A DNA stretch of 64,000 nucleotides, taken from assembly GCF_007991335.1 (NCBI RefSeq), contig NZ_BJYD01000012.1:62001-126000 (forward strand), written 5' to 3'. Below the pieces are notes generated by a model. The model saw only the letters and a program-made list of their open reading frames with translations. It ran no database searches and had not been told where the DNA came from. The position numbers were made by a program, and so were the translations under genes. Of the stretch, positions 45,573 through 53,840 are shown in pieces. Position 1 is the first letter of the stretch. Each line of letters opens with the position of its first letter. Source of the stretch: Halobacillus faecis. GTDB lineage: Bacteria > Bacillota > Bacilli > Bacillales > Halobacillaceae.

Positions 45573-46847
45573 GTGAAGAAGAAGTTCGTCACTTGGACGC
45601 TCGTGTTGTATGTCATTTATGGTCTTTTGCTAGGCCTTTATTTTTTCCAGTGGACCGATGTCGGTGTTCCACCAGCCTATGAAGGAACTGCTGCGGATCC
45701 TGCGACATTCATGACAGAAAAGGAGCTTGAGCTTAGTCAGGAGTATTCGAGGTATCAGAACTTTTTATCTTTTCTCGGAGAGCCACTTGAGTGGATGATT
45801 TATCTTGGTGTGATGATTTTCGGTGCCTCGGTGGTTTTTCGAAATTTTGGCAAGCAGATTTCCCGTTTCCGCGTCATTCAAATCCCGATCTTTGTTTTAC
45901 TCCTGCAGACGTTGACAACGATTCTATTGTTCCCACTGGATTACGCCAGACGATGGTTGTCTGTGGAATATGGCATTTCCACACAAAGCTTTTCCAGTTG
46001 GATGCGCGATGAGCTGATCGGATTTTGGATCGGATTCATCATTATGGCCCTGCTCATCACAGTCCTTTACTTCCTTATGAAAAAGTTTGAAAAGCGCTGG
46101 TGGTTGATCGCCTGGGTGCTCATGATCCCGTTTTTATTTTTTATGATGTACTTACAGCCGGTCGTCATTGATCCGCTTTACAATGATTTTACTGAGCTTC
46201 AAGATAAGCAGCTTGAAGAGAAAATCCTCACGCTGGCGGATGAAGCAGATGTTCCAGCTGATCGGGTGTATGAAGTAAATATGTCTGAGAAGACGAACAG
46301 TATGAATGCTTACGTGAACGGAATTGGTTCGAATTTGCGAATTGTGCTTTGGGACACGACACTGAATCGTCTTCAGGAAAATGAAGTGTTGTTTATTATG
46401 GCGCATGAAATCGGCCATTATGTCATGAATCACTTGTATTGGAATCTCGCCGGTGTCATTGTCGCGACGTTCTTTGGCCTTTATTTCACCTATCATTTAT
46501 TGCGATACGCGACGCGCAGATGGGGAGAAAGGCTTGGGTTTACGAGGGTATCAGATATTTCTAGTTTACCTATGTTCTTCCTTATCCTTACCCTCCTTTC
46601 GTTCTTATTCAGTCCAGTGGAGCTTGCTATTTCAAGAAATGCCGAAACGGATGCGGATCAGTACGCAATTGAAATGACCCGCGATCCGGATGCGGCGATC
46701 GGTTCGTTCCAGGAGCTTACCGTGAACGGTTTGAGCGATGTGCACCCACCTGCGCTCGTCAAATATTTACGCTACGGACACCCTACCATGATGGAACGCA
46801 TTCATATGCTTGAAACTTATCAAGGCATTGATGTGAAAGAAGAGTGA
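45573..46847 (+). CDS. M48 family CAAX-type membrane metalloprotease (Ste24-like)
   Basis: 424-aa integral membrane zinc protease. N-terminal helix, several more between ~75 and 200, then the catalytic HEIGH (His278, His282) within LFIMAHEIGHYVMNHL and the third-ligand region NAETDADQYAIEMT. Full-length Ste24 layout (peptidase M48 N-terminal domain plus M48), not the shorter HtpX. Probably acts on membrane proteins. GTG at 45573 follows CGGAGGTGGGG. Followed by a strong hairpin that is copy 3 of the repeat family. Confidence 0.88.
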   Translation: MKKKFVTWTLVLYVIYGLLLGLYFFQWTDVGVPPAYEGTAADPATFMTEKELELSQEYSRYQNFLSFLGEPLEWMIYLGVMIFGASVVFRNFGKQISRFRVIQIPIFVLLLQTLTTILLFPLDYARRWLSVEYGISTQSFSSWMRDELIGFWIGFIIMALLITVLYFLMKKFEKRWWLIAWVLMIPFLFFMMYLQPVVIDPLYNDFTELQDKQLEEKILTLADEADVPADRVYEVNMSEKTNSMNAYVNGIGSNLRIVLWDTTLNRLQENEVLFIMAHEIGHYVMNHLYWNLAGVIVATFFGLYFTYHLLRYATRRWGERLGFTRVSDISSLPMFFLILTLLSFLFSPVELAISRNAETDADQYAIEMTRDPDAAIGSFQELTVNGLSDVHPPALVKYLRYGHPTMMERIHMLETYQGIDVKEE

Positions 46848-46861
46848 TGAACTTACAATAT

Positions 46862-46911
46862 ATGCCACACCAGGTCATCCAGAATATGGATGACCTGGTG
46901 TGGCATTTTTT
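46862..46911 (+). terminator. Terminator hairpin containing ACCAGGTCAT element, copy 3
   Basis: ATGCCACACCAGGTCATCC pairs with its full complement across seven bases and is followed by six T. The element core (46869-46889) is ACCAGGTCATCCAGAATATG then G; its right half repeats inverted. Confidence 0.88.
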
Positions 46912-46965
46912 AGGTTGTATCTAGTATGTGCACGGGGATTCTGATAGACTCTTAATAAATGAGTT

Positions 46966-46979
46966 TGTAAACGTTATCA
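46966..46979 (+). promoter_or_regulatory. Perfect cre (CcpA) box before the sigma-54 activator
   Basis: TGTAAACGTTATCA meets the consensus TGWAAACGNTNWCA at every position; it lies 32 bases before the activator start, where CcpA would repress. Confidence 0.8.
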
Positions 46980-47010
46980 TGTTAAATAGGAAGAAAAAGG
47001 AGGGTCTGGG

Positions 47011-48375
47011 ATGCTTTCTATGCTTGAAGATTACCGGAATCAAGTGCTTGAGACGTTGTTTGGAAATGTGGAACATTGTATTGTCGTTGTTGATCGTGAA
47101 GGATGCATTTCTTATATGAATGAAAGCTACTGCCGGTTCATTGATGTCGATCAATCAACGGTGAAAGGAAAGCATGTAACGGACGTCATTGAAAATACGC
47201 GCATGCATATCGTGGCGGATACTGGAGAAGAAGAAATGGCTGACCTTCAGCAGATCCGTGGCGATTATATGATTGCTCATCGCATTCCACTTTGGGAAAA
47301 CGGTGAGGTGATCGGTGCCCTCGGTATGGTTCTTTTCCGTGATACGGATGAATGGAAAATTATGAACACACATATTAAAGATCTGCTTCTTGAGCTTGAA
47401 ACCTACCGTAATCAAATGCAGCAGCAAAACGGGGCCAAATACTCCTTGCATGACATCATTACAAGCTCTCCTGACGTTTTACAGTTAAAAGAAAAGATTC
47501 GTAAAACGGCACACAGCGATGTTTCTGTTCTTTTGCGAGGAGAGAGTGGAACAGGGAAAGAGCTTTTCGCTCACAGCATCCATCACCTCAGCGAGCGGAG
47601 CACAAAGCCTTTTGTGAAAGTGAACTGTGCGGCTATCCCGGAGGATCTCATCGAAGCAGAGCTGTTCGGCTATCAGGACGGGGCGTTCACGGGTGCGAAA
47701 AAAGGTGGCAAGCCTGGAAAATTCCAGCTCGCCCATGGCGGGACGCTTTTTCTGGATGAAATTGGGGACATGCCTTTAAGAGCTCAGGTGAAAATTTTGC
47801 GCGCTCTCCAGGAAGGAGAAATTGAAGCGGTGGGAGCGGTTCAGCCACAGGAAGTAGATGTCCGTATCATCGCTGCGACCAATCAGTCGCTGGAAGAAAT
47901 GATTCAGGAGCAGCGCTTCCGTGAGGACCTTTTTTACAGGATCAATGTCGTCCAGATTGATATCCCTCCCCTCCGTACGAGACGAGGGGACATTAAAATC
48001 CTTTCCAAATATTTATTGCAGAAAATATCTGATCGTACAGGCAAACGCGTGGAAGAGTTTTCGAAAGCGGTCGAGGACGTCTTTTACAAATACCATTGGC
48101 CGGGCAATGTCCGTGAGCTTGAAAACGTCATCGAGTCAGCGGTGCATATGACCGACAGAGAAGCGGTTCAATATGAAGACCTTCCTGCCCATCTTCAAAA
48201 AGAATCTGCTCCTTCTCACGAGGCGGAAACGCTGAAACAAATAGTCGAAGAGACCGAGAAACAAGCGATTCAAAAAGTGTTGAAGGAAACAGATGGGGAT
48301 AAAAGTTTGGCTGCAAAACGGCTGGGCATTGGAAAATCATCTTTATACGACAAAGTAAAGAAATACAGTCTCTAA
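47011..48375 (+). CDS. Sigma-54-dependent activator with PAS domain, ketone-body operon regulator
   Basis: 454-aa enhancer-binding protein. PAS sensor (~15-120, HCIVVVDREGCISYMNESYCRFIDVDQ), AAA+ domain with Walker A GESGTGKE (~177-184), GAFTGA loop at 224-229 for sigma-54 contact, DEIGDM Walker B and R-finger region, and a Fis-type HTH (KSLAAKRLGIGKSSLYDKVKKYSL). It has the RocR/AcoR layout. Its gene is directly before a -24/-12 promoter and repeats that look like its binding sites. The perfect cre in its promoter makes the pathway glucose-repressed. Strong AAAGGAGGG before the ATG at 47011. Confidence 0.93.
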   Translation: MLSMLEDYRNQVLETLFGNVEHCIVVVDREGCISYMNESYCRFIDVDQSTVKGKHVTDVIENTRMHIVADTGEEEMADLQQIRGDYMIAHRIPLWENGEVIGALGMVLFRDTDEWKIMNTHIKDLLLELETYRNQMQQQNGAKYSLHDIITSSPDVLQLKEKIRKTAHSDVSVLLRGESGTGKELFAHSIHHLSERSTKPFVKVNCAAIPEDLIEAELFGYQDGAFTGAKKGGKPGKFQLAHGGTLFLDEIGDMPLRAQVKILRALQEGEIEAVGAVQPQEVDVRIIAATNQSLEEMIQEQRFREDLFYRINVVQIDIPPLRTRRGDIKILSKYLLQKISDRTGKRVEEFSKAVEDVFYKYHWPGNVRELENVIESAVHMTDREAVQYEDLPAHLQKESAPSHEAETLKQIVEETEKQAIQKVLKETDGDKSLAAKRLGIGKSSLYDKVKKYSL

Positions 48376-48477
48376 CCATTCCAGAAATCAGGAATCTATT
48401 CCGGAATTCTGGAATGGTTCTTTTTATGCGCTTATGTAAGGGTTTTCATTAAATGCGCGCGCCTTATTCCAGAAATC
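48374..48477 (+). promoter_or_regulatory. Activator terminator overlapping enhancer-like repeats (UAS)
   Basis: AACCATTCCAGAA (48374-48386) pairs with TTCTGGAATGGTT (48407-48419), followed by CTTTTT: an intrinsic terminator. The same bases hold ATTCCAGAAATC (48378-48389) and its inverted relative GGAATTCTGGAAT (48403-48415); ATTCCAGAAATC recurs exactly at 48466-48477. Three copies, 55-155 bases before the -24 element, fit an enhancer for the activator. Confidence 0.65.
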
Positions 48478-48532
48478 CGTAAAAAAGATTTCACAAAAGA
48501 TTCAAAATCCTTGATGCATCAATACCGTAAAG

Positions 48533-48549
48533 TTGGCATGAAACTTGCA
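48533..48549 (+). promoter_or_regulatory. Sigma-54 (-24/-12) promoter of the ketone-body operon
   Basis: TTGGCATGAAACTTGCA: GG at 48535-48536 and GC at 48547-48548 with exactly ten bases between, matching TTGGCAC-N5-TTGCW. It lies 31 bases before scoA. Confidence 0.9.
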
Positions 48550-48579
48550 TGTAAATAAGTGAAGGGAGTGTGAAGACTC

Positions 48580-49275
48580 ATGAAACAAATTTATTCATCA
48601 TTTCATGAAGCTGTGAAAGATATAAAGGATCATTCAACAATTATGGTAGGAGGATTCGGGCTCGTCGGAATACCGGAGAACTTGATTCTTGCCCTTGTCG
48701 AATCGAACGTGAAGCATTTGACGGTCATCTCCAACAACTGCGGTGTCGATGATTGGGGACTCGGACTACTTTTGAAAAATAAACAGATTGATAAAATGAT
48801 AGGCTCGTACGTCGGAGAAAACAAGGAATTCGAACGTCAGGTACTCGCGGGTGAGCTTGAAGTCGAACTTACGCCTCAAGGAACGTTAGCTGAGAAAATC
48901 CGTGCAGGTGGAGCGGGAATCCCGGCCTTTTACACACCAGCGGGAGTTGGTACTCCAATCGCGGAAGGGAAAGAGGTACGTACATTTAACGGTAAGGAAT
49001 ACCTTTTACAAGAAGGATTGACGGCAGACTTCAGTCTTGTTCGTGCCTTTAGAGGAGACCGTCACGGAAATCTCGTGTACAACAAAACCGCTCGCAACTT
49101 CAACCCGATGATGGCGGCAGCTGGTGCTGTGACGATTGCAGAAGTCGAAGAACTTGTCGAACCGGGTGAACTGGAAGCCGATGCGATTCATACGCCAGGC
49201 ATTTATGTACAAGGACTGATTGAAGGCCAGCAGGAGAAGCGCATTGAACGTTATACGGTAAAAGCAGAAGCATAA
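48580..49275 (+). CDS. scoA: Succinyl-CoA:3-ketoacid CoA-transferase subunit A
   Basis: 231-aa alpha subunit that helps move CoA from succinyl-CoA to acetoacetate. Signature [17 protein letters not shown] near residue 20 and [23 protein letters not shown] are present. AAGGGAGTG precedes the ATG. First gene behind the sigma-54 promoter; scoB follows 18 bases on, so the two make the hetero-oligomer. B. subtilis yxjD is the counterpart. Confidence 0.95.
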   Translation: MKQIYSSFHEAVKDIKDHSTIMVGGFGLVGIPENLILALVESNVKHLTVISNNCGVDDWGLGLLLKNKQIDKMIGSYVGENKEFERQVLAGELEVELTPQGTLAEKIRAGGAGIPAFYTPAGVGTPIAEGKEVRTFNGKEYLLQEGLTADFSLVRAFRGDRHGNLVYNKTARNFNPMMAAAGAVTIAEVEELVEPGELEADAIHTPGIYVQGLIEGQQEKRIERYTVKAEA

Positions 49276-49293
49276 ATAGGAGGTAGATGAACA

Positions 49294-49974
49294 ATGGCAG
49301 TACAAAAAGACAAAGCGGCAATCCGCGAAATGATTGCCAGACGAGCAGAGCAGGAAATTGAAAGCGGTTACTATGTAAACCTTGGAATCGGCATGCCGAC
49401 CATGGTCGCGAACTACATCCAGCCGGATAAAGAAGTCGTGCTTCAATCGGAAAACGGCCTCTTGGGTATCGGCCGCTCGCCTTATGAGCATGAAGTCGAT
49501 CCGGATTTAATCAATGCCGGAAAAGAAACGGTGACGGCGTCTGTCGGTGCTGCTTACTGCGACAGTGCGGAATCGTTTGCCATGATCCGCGGGGAACACC
49601 TTGACTTAGCCATTTTAGGCGGGATGGAAGTCGCAGAAAACGGAGACCTTGCCAACTGGATGATCCCAGGAAAAATGATTAAAGGCATGGGTGGTGCGAT
49701 GGACATCGTACACGGTTCAAAAAAGGTCGTCATTATCATGGATCATGTTAACAAACACGGCGATCCGAAGATCTTAAAGGAATGCAAACTGCCACTTACA
49801 GGAAAAGGCGTCGTCGACCGCATCATTACTGATCGTGCTGTCATCGACGTAACGGACGAAGGATTGAAGCTCGTTGAAATAGCTGAAGGATGGTCGGTAG
49901 ACGAAATCAAAGAACAAACAGAAGCAGAACTTATCATCAGTGACGAACTTTTAAAAATGCCATCCAGCAAATAA
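49294..49974 (+). CDS. scoB: Succinyl-CoA:3-ketoacid CoA-transferase subunit B
   Basis: 226-aa beta subunit carrying the catalytic glutamate, Glu53 in QSENGLLGIG, which forms the CoA thioester. The GIGMPTMVANYI opening and the KKVVIIMDHVNKHGDPKILKECKLPLTG block are typical. TAGGAGGT lies before the ATG; the next gene starts 12 bases later. Counterpart of yxjE. Confidence 0.95.
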   Translation: MAVQKDKAAIREMIARRAEQEIESGYYVNLGIGMPTMVANYIQPDKEVVLQSENGLLGIGRSPYEHEVDPDLINAGKETVTASVGAAYCDSAESFAMIRGEHLDLAILGGMEVAENGDLANWMIPGKMIKGMGGAMDIVHGSKKVVIIMDHVNKHGDPKILKECKLPLTGKGVVDRIITDRAVIDVTDEGLKLVEIAEGWSVDEIKEQTEAELIISDELLKMPSSK

Positions 49975-49986
49975 GGAGGAACACCC

Positions 49987-50763
49987 ATGGTTGAAAATAA
50001 AGTGGTATTCATTACAGGTGCAGCGAGCGGAATCGGCTATGAAATCGGCACCGAATTCGCCCGCAACGGAGCAAAAGTAGCGCTCAGCGATATTAACGAA
50101 GAAAAAGTGAAAGAAGCAGCGGATCGCTTAAATCAGGAAGGTTTCCAGGCAATCGGACTGGTCTGTGACGTGACGAAAGAAGAACAGATTCAGGGTGCGA
50201 TCGATGAAACGGTAGAAAAATTCGGCCGTCTTGATGTACTCGTCAACAATGCCGGATTGCAGCACGTTGCATCCATTGAGGACTTTCCAACAGCAAAGTT
50301 CGAATTGATCACGAAAATCATGTTGGTTGCCCCGTTCATGGCAACGAAACATGCTTTCCCGATTATGAAGAAACAAGGATTCGGCCGCATTATCAACATG
50401 GCGTCCATCAACGGTCTGATCGGATTCGCTGGAAAATCTGCCTATAACAGTGCGAAACACGGGGTGATCGGTCTTACGAAAGTGACAGCTCTTGAAGGTG
50501 CAGAAGACGGAATTACCGTCAATGCGGTCTGCCCAGGTTACGTCGACACGCCACTTGTGCGCAATCAGCTGGAGGATCTGGCTAAAAACCGTGGCGTTTC
50601 TTTAGAAAAAGCGCTGGAAGAAGTCATTTATCCGCTTGTTCCACAAAAACGTCTTTTGTCCGTTCAGGAAATTGCGGATTACACGTTGTTCCTTGCAAGC
50701 AATAAGGCTAAAGGGGTCACAGGTCAAGCAGTCGTCATTGATGGCGGTTATACGACTCAATAA
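49987..50763 (+). CDS. 3-Hydroxybutyrate dehydrogenase (SDR)
   Basis: 258-aa short-chain dehydrogenase turning D-3-hydroxybutyrate into acetoacetate with NAD. NAD motif TGAASGIG at 10-17, NNAG, and catalytic Tyr153 and Lys157 (YNSAKHG); the VCPGYVDTPLVRNQL block is close to known HBDHs. Context between CoA-transferase and thiolase supports this substrate. AAGGAGG before the ATG. Counterpart of yxjF. Confidence 0.9.
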   Translation: MVENKVVFITGAASGIGYEIGTEFARNGAKVALSDINEEKVKEAADRLNQEGFQAIGLVCDVTKEEQIQGAIDETVEKFGRLDVLVNNAGLQHVASIEDFPTAKFELITKIMLVAPFMATKHAFPIMKKQGFGRIINMASINGLIGFAGKSAYNSAKHGVIGLTKVTALEGAEDGITVNAVCPGYVDTPLVRNQLEDLAKNRGVSLEKALEEVIYPLVPQKRLLSVQEIADYTLFLASNKAKGVTGQAVVIDGGYTTQ

Positions 50764-50781
50764 ACGAAAGGGGATTTTCAC

Positions 50782-51960
50782 ATGAAACCAGTTTATATCG
50801 TAGAAGGGGCCCGCACCCCATTTGGCACGTTCGGAGGTTCCCTGAAAGACGTCGACCCGACCGATTTAGGGGTAACAGCAAGTAAAGAAGCATTGAAACG
50901 AAGCGGTATTTCCGCAGAACATATCGATCTCACCATCATGGGGAATGTCATCCATTCTTCGCAAAATGCACCTTACTTAGCGCGCCACATTTCCTTGAAA
51001 ACAGGCGTGCCGCACACAAGCCCGGCTCTCGCGGTCAACCGTTTGTGTGGATCTGGCATGCAATCCGTCATATCGGCAGCCCAGTCCATTCAGCTTGGGG
51101 AAGGGGAAACGGCTTTAGCTGGTGGTGTGGAAAGCATGAGCCTTGCCCCTCACGCGATGCGCGGCAGCCGTTTTGGCACCAAGCTCGGTACACCGAAAGT
51201 TGACGACATGCTCTGGGCCGCCTTGACGGATGAGTATATCGGAGCGGGTATGGGTGTAACCGGTGAAAACCTTGCGGAGAAGTATGAAATTTCAAGAGAA
51301 CAACAGGATGAGTATGCGACACGCAGCCACAAGCTTGCAGCGGAAGCTCGTTCCACTGGAAAATTTGCAGATGAAATCGTCCCTGTTGAAATTAAGACAC
51401 GTAAAGGCACAAAGGTAGTCGATCAAGATGAGCATATTCGTGAAGACACGAACCCTGAATCCTTATCCAAGCTGAAGCCTGCCTTCAAAAAGGACGGCAC
51501 GGTGACAGGCGGGAACGCGAGTGGAATTAATGACGGAGCGGGTGCTGTTGTTTTAGCAAGCGAAAATTATGTGAGCGATCACAATGTTCAGCCGGTTGCT
51601 AAGATCCTTTCGTGGTCCGTTGCCGGCGTTGAGCCTGAATACATGGGTATCGGTCCTGCACCAGCGATTCGTCAGGCATTGGAAAAAGCAGAGCTTTCAC
51701 TTGATGATATGGACCTCATCGAAGTGAACGAAGCGTTTGCATCTCAATACCTTGCCGTTGAAAAAGAACTGGGTCTCAACCGTGACAAAGTGAACGTCAA
51801 CGGGGGAGCGATTGCCCTCGGTCATCCGATCGGCGTAAGCGGCACGCGTGTATTGTACACGATGATCAAGGAACTTAAACGAAGAGGTGGACGTTACGGC
51901 GTCGCATCGTTATGCATCGGCGGCGGTCAAGGCATCGCCATGGTCGTCGAGACTCAATAA
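50782..51960 (+). CDS. Acetyl-CoA C-acetyltransferase (thiolase)
   Basis: 392-aa thiolase splitting acetoacetyl-CoA into two acetyl-CoA. Nucleophile Cys89 (NRLCGSGMQS), GHPIGVSG with the catalytic His near 349, and the second Cys in ASLCIGGGQG near 379. GAAAGGGG before the ATG. It completes the route from hydroxybutyrate to acetyl-CoA within the operon. B. subtilis lacks a thiolase in its yxj operon, so this one is more complete. Confidence 0.94.
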   Translation: MKPVYIVEGARTPFGTFGGSLKDVDPTDLGVTASKEALKRSGISAEHIDLTIMGNVIHSSQNAPYLARHISLKTGVPHTSPALAVNRLCGSGMQSVISAAQSIQLGEGETALAGGVESMSLAPHAMRGSRFGTKLGTPKVDDMLWAALTDEYIGAGMGVTGENLAEKYEISREQQDEYATRSHKLAAEARSTGKFADEIVPVEIKTRKGTKVVDQDEHIREDTNPESLSKLKPAFKKDGTVTGGNASGINDGAGAVVLASENYVSDHNVQPVAKILSWSVAGVEPEYMGIGPAPAIRQALEKAELSLDDMDLIEVNEAFASQYLAVEKELGLNRDKVNVNGGAIALGHPIGVSGTRVLYTMIKELKRRGGRYGVASLCIGGGQGIAMVVETQ

Positions 51961-51978
51961 ACATAAGGAGGAAAAACC

Positions 51979-53262
51979 ATGCTCGGAATTTTTCTCGGAC
52001 TTGCCGTATTGATGGCCCTCGCCTACTTAGGCTGGTCAATCATTTGGGTGGCGCCCATCGCAGCTGGTGTCGTCGCCCTCACCGGCGGTCTTGATCTACT
52101 CGAAGCTTATAAAGATACATACATGGGCGGATTCGTCGCCTTCGCTAAAGACTGGTTCCCGGTCTTTATGCTCGGAGCCATTTTCGGAAAACTGATGGAA
52201 GACACAGGGATGGCCCGATCCGTCGCGGTCGCTTTTACAAAATTGATTGGTACACAGCGTGCGATTTTAGGGGTGCTCGTATCTGCCGCAGTTCTGACGT
52301 ACGGTGGAGTCAGCCTGTTCGTTGTTGTTTTCGCAGTCTATCCATTGGCATTATCCCTGTTCCGTGAAGCGAACATCAGTCGAAAGCTAATTCCTGCTAC
52401 TGTCGCATTAGGAGCGTTTACGTTTACGATGACAGCTCTTCCGGGTTCACCGCAAATTCAGAACCTGATCCCGATGGAATACTTCCAGACGGATGCCATG
52501 GCAGCCCCTGTCATGGGTATAATCGCGGGGATCATCATGGGTGGTGGAGGTTACTTTTACCTGAGGTGGCGTGAGAAGAAACTTGTCGCTCAAGGAGAGG
52601 TTTTCACTGAACCGAAAGAAAAGAAAGAAATAGATCAACCTGATGAAACACCGAACTTCTTCTTGTCCCTTTTGCCATTATTAACGGTTCTTCTTACATT
52701 GAATCTATTAGACTGGGACGTTGTCACGGCATTGATTTCGGGAATCGTACTCATCATGCTCCTGAATGTAACAATGTACAAGAAGTTCATCCCATCCATG
52801 AACAGTGGAGCGGGCGGTTCTGTCATTGCCATCATCAACACGAGTGCCGCGGTCGGCTTCGGTACGGTTGTACGTGAAGTGCCTGGCTTTGCCAACCTGA
52901 CACAATTGCTGATGGGCATCAAAGGAAACCCATTGATCTCAGAAGCAATCGCTGTTAACGTGCTCGCAGGTGCAACCGGTTCCGCATCAGGCGGAATGGG
53001 AATCGCGCTTGAAGCTTTGGGATCCAAGTACTATGAGATTGCCATGAACACAGGCATCAGCCCGGAAGCCTTCCACCGTGTCGCTTCCTTATCCTCCGGC
53101 GGTCTCGATGCGCTCCCGCACAACGGAGCGGTTTTGACACTGTTTGCGATTACAGGAATGACGCACAAAGACAGCTATAAAGATATCTTTGTCGTTGCTG
53201 TCCTAATTCCGGTGATCTCTGTTGCTTTCGTTATTTTATTAAACACGATTGGAATTCTATAA
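51979..53262 (+). CDS. GntP-family permease, probable ketone-body/short-acid transporter (YxjC-like)
   Basis: 427-aa permease with about twelve helices. LGAIFGKLMEDTGMARSVAVAFTKLIG, TYGGVSLFVVVFAVYPLALSLFREANI and VLAGATGSASGGMGIALEALG are typical for the GntP group. As last gene of the scoAB operon (yxjC in B. subtilis is beside the same genes), uptake of 3-hydroxybutyrate or acetoacetate is the best guess. TAAGGAGG before the ATG. The stop is followed by copy 4 of the hairpin repeat. Confidence 0.85.
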   Translation: MLGIFLGLAVLMALAYLGWSIIWVAPIAAGVVALTGGLDLLEAYKDTYMGGFVAFAKDWFPVFMLGAIFGKLMEDTGMARSVAVAFTKLIGTQRAILGVLVSAAVLTYGGVSLFVVVFAVYPLALSLFREANISRKLIPATVALGAFTFTMTALPGSPQIQNLIPMEYFQTDAMAAPVMGIIAGIIMGGGGYFYLRWREKKLVAQGEVFTEPKEKKEIDQPDETPNFFLSLLPLLTVLLTLNLLDWDVVTALISGIVLIMLLNVTMYKKFIPSMNSGAGGSVIAIINTSAAVGFGTVVREVPGFANLTQLLMGIKGNPLISEAIAVNVLAGATGSASGGMGIALEALGSKYYEIAMNTGISPEAFHRVASLSSGGLDALPHNGAVLTLFAITGMTHKDSYKDIFVVAVLIPVISVAFVILLNTIGIL

Positions 53263-53282
53263 GAGTCAAACAACCATTATTT

Positions 53283-53323
53283 AACAGACCAGGTCATCCA
53301 TATATTGGATGACCTGGTCTGTT
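53283..53323. repeat. Hairpin with ACCAGGTCAT element, copy 4
   Basis: AACAGACCAGGTCATCCA pairs perfectly with its complement across TATAT (18-bp stem). Core 53288-53308 is ACCAGGTCATCCATATATTG then G. No T run on the + strand, so termination is doubtful. Confidence 0.8.
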
Positions 53324-53330
53324 TGATATA

Positions 53331-53362
53331 AAAAAAGAACCCAGCAAAACCCGGGTTCCTTT
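53331..53362 (-). terminator. Intrinsic terminator after the 101-aa gene
   Basis: Leftwards: AAAGGAACCCG and GGGTTCTTT pair around a short loop, then further T. Confidence 0.75.
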
Positions 53363-53372
53363 GTAATGCGGC

Positions 53373-53678
53373 CTATTTCTTTCTGTTGAACGTCTTATCT
53401 TTGATGGATTTAAACGCTTTGGAAGAATTGTCCACAGTCTTTCCAATGACATCTGAGCCTTTCTCAGAGGCTTTCTTAACGATATTACCGGAAGAATCCA
53501 CCGTTTTTCCAATCAATCCACCTTCACCCGTAATCGACTTAATGATCTTGCCAGAAGTGTCGACCGTATTATGAATGAAGTCATTGGCTTCTTTGGATAC
53601 CCCTTTTACAAACCCATCATCTTTCTTCTTTGCCTGCTCATTTTCCCTAGAGTCGTTGTTCTTTTTGAATTCACTCAT
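53373..53678 (-). CDS. Hypothetical 101-aa repeat protein, LEA/stress-like
   Basis: Hydrophilic, Lys/Ser/Asp-rich, no membrane segment or Cys. The middle has three ~22-residue repeats around TVD(T/S/N)S(G/S): NTVDTSGKIIKSITG, KTVDSSGNIVKKASE and KTVDNSSKAFKSI. Such amphipathic repeats recall LEA-like or YtxH-type stress proteins, but I do not recognise a family. AGAGGAG precedes the ATG. It sits alone, opposite to its neighbours, flanked by copies 4 and 5 of the repeat. Confidence 0.65.
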   Translation of the reverse strand: MSEFKKNNDSRENEQAKKKDDGFVKGVSKEANDFIHNTVDTSGKIIKSITGEGGLIGKTVDSSGNIVKKASEKGSDVIGKTVDNSSKAFKSIKDKTFNRKK

Positions 53679-53753
53679 GCAGTCATCTCCTCTTTAGGAA
53701 TTAATGGCTTACAATCCATGTCTATGTTGATCATGGACACTTATGAATAATTC

Positions 53754-53774
53754 CCATTTTATGTATGACCTGGT
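53754..53774 (-). repeat. ACCAGGTCAT element, copy 5
   Basis: Minus-strand copy: ACCAGGTCATACATAAAATG then G. It lies 67 bases before rlmH, in the spacer of two divergent genes. Confidence 0.7.
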
Positions 53775-53840
53775 ACGTCTAATTATGGAAATCCCTTCGT
53801 GGTACACTAGAGACAAATAAGCTTGACGGAGGAATATGGC

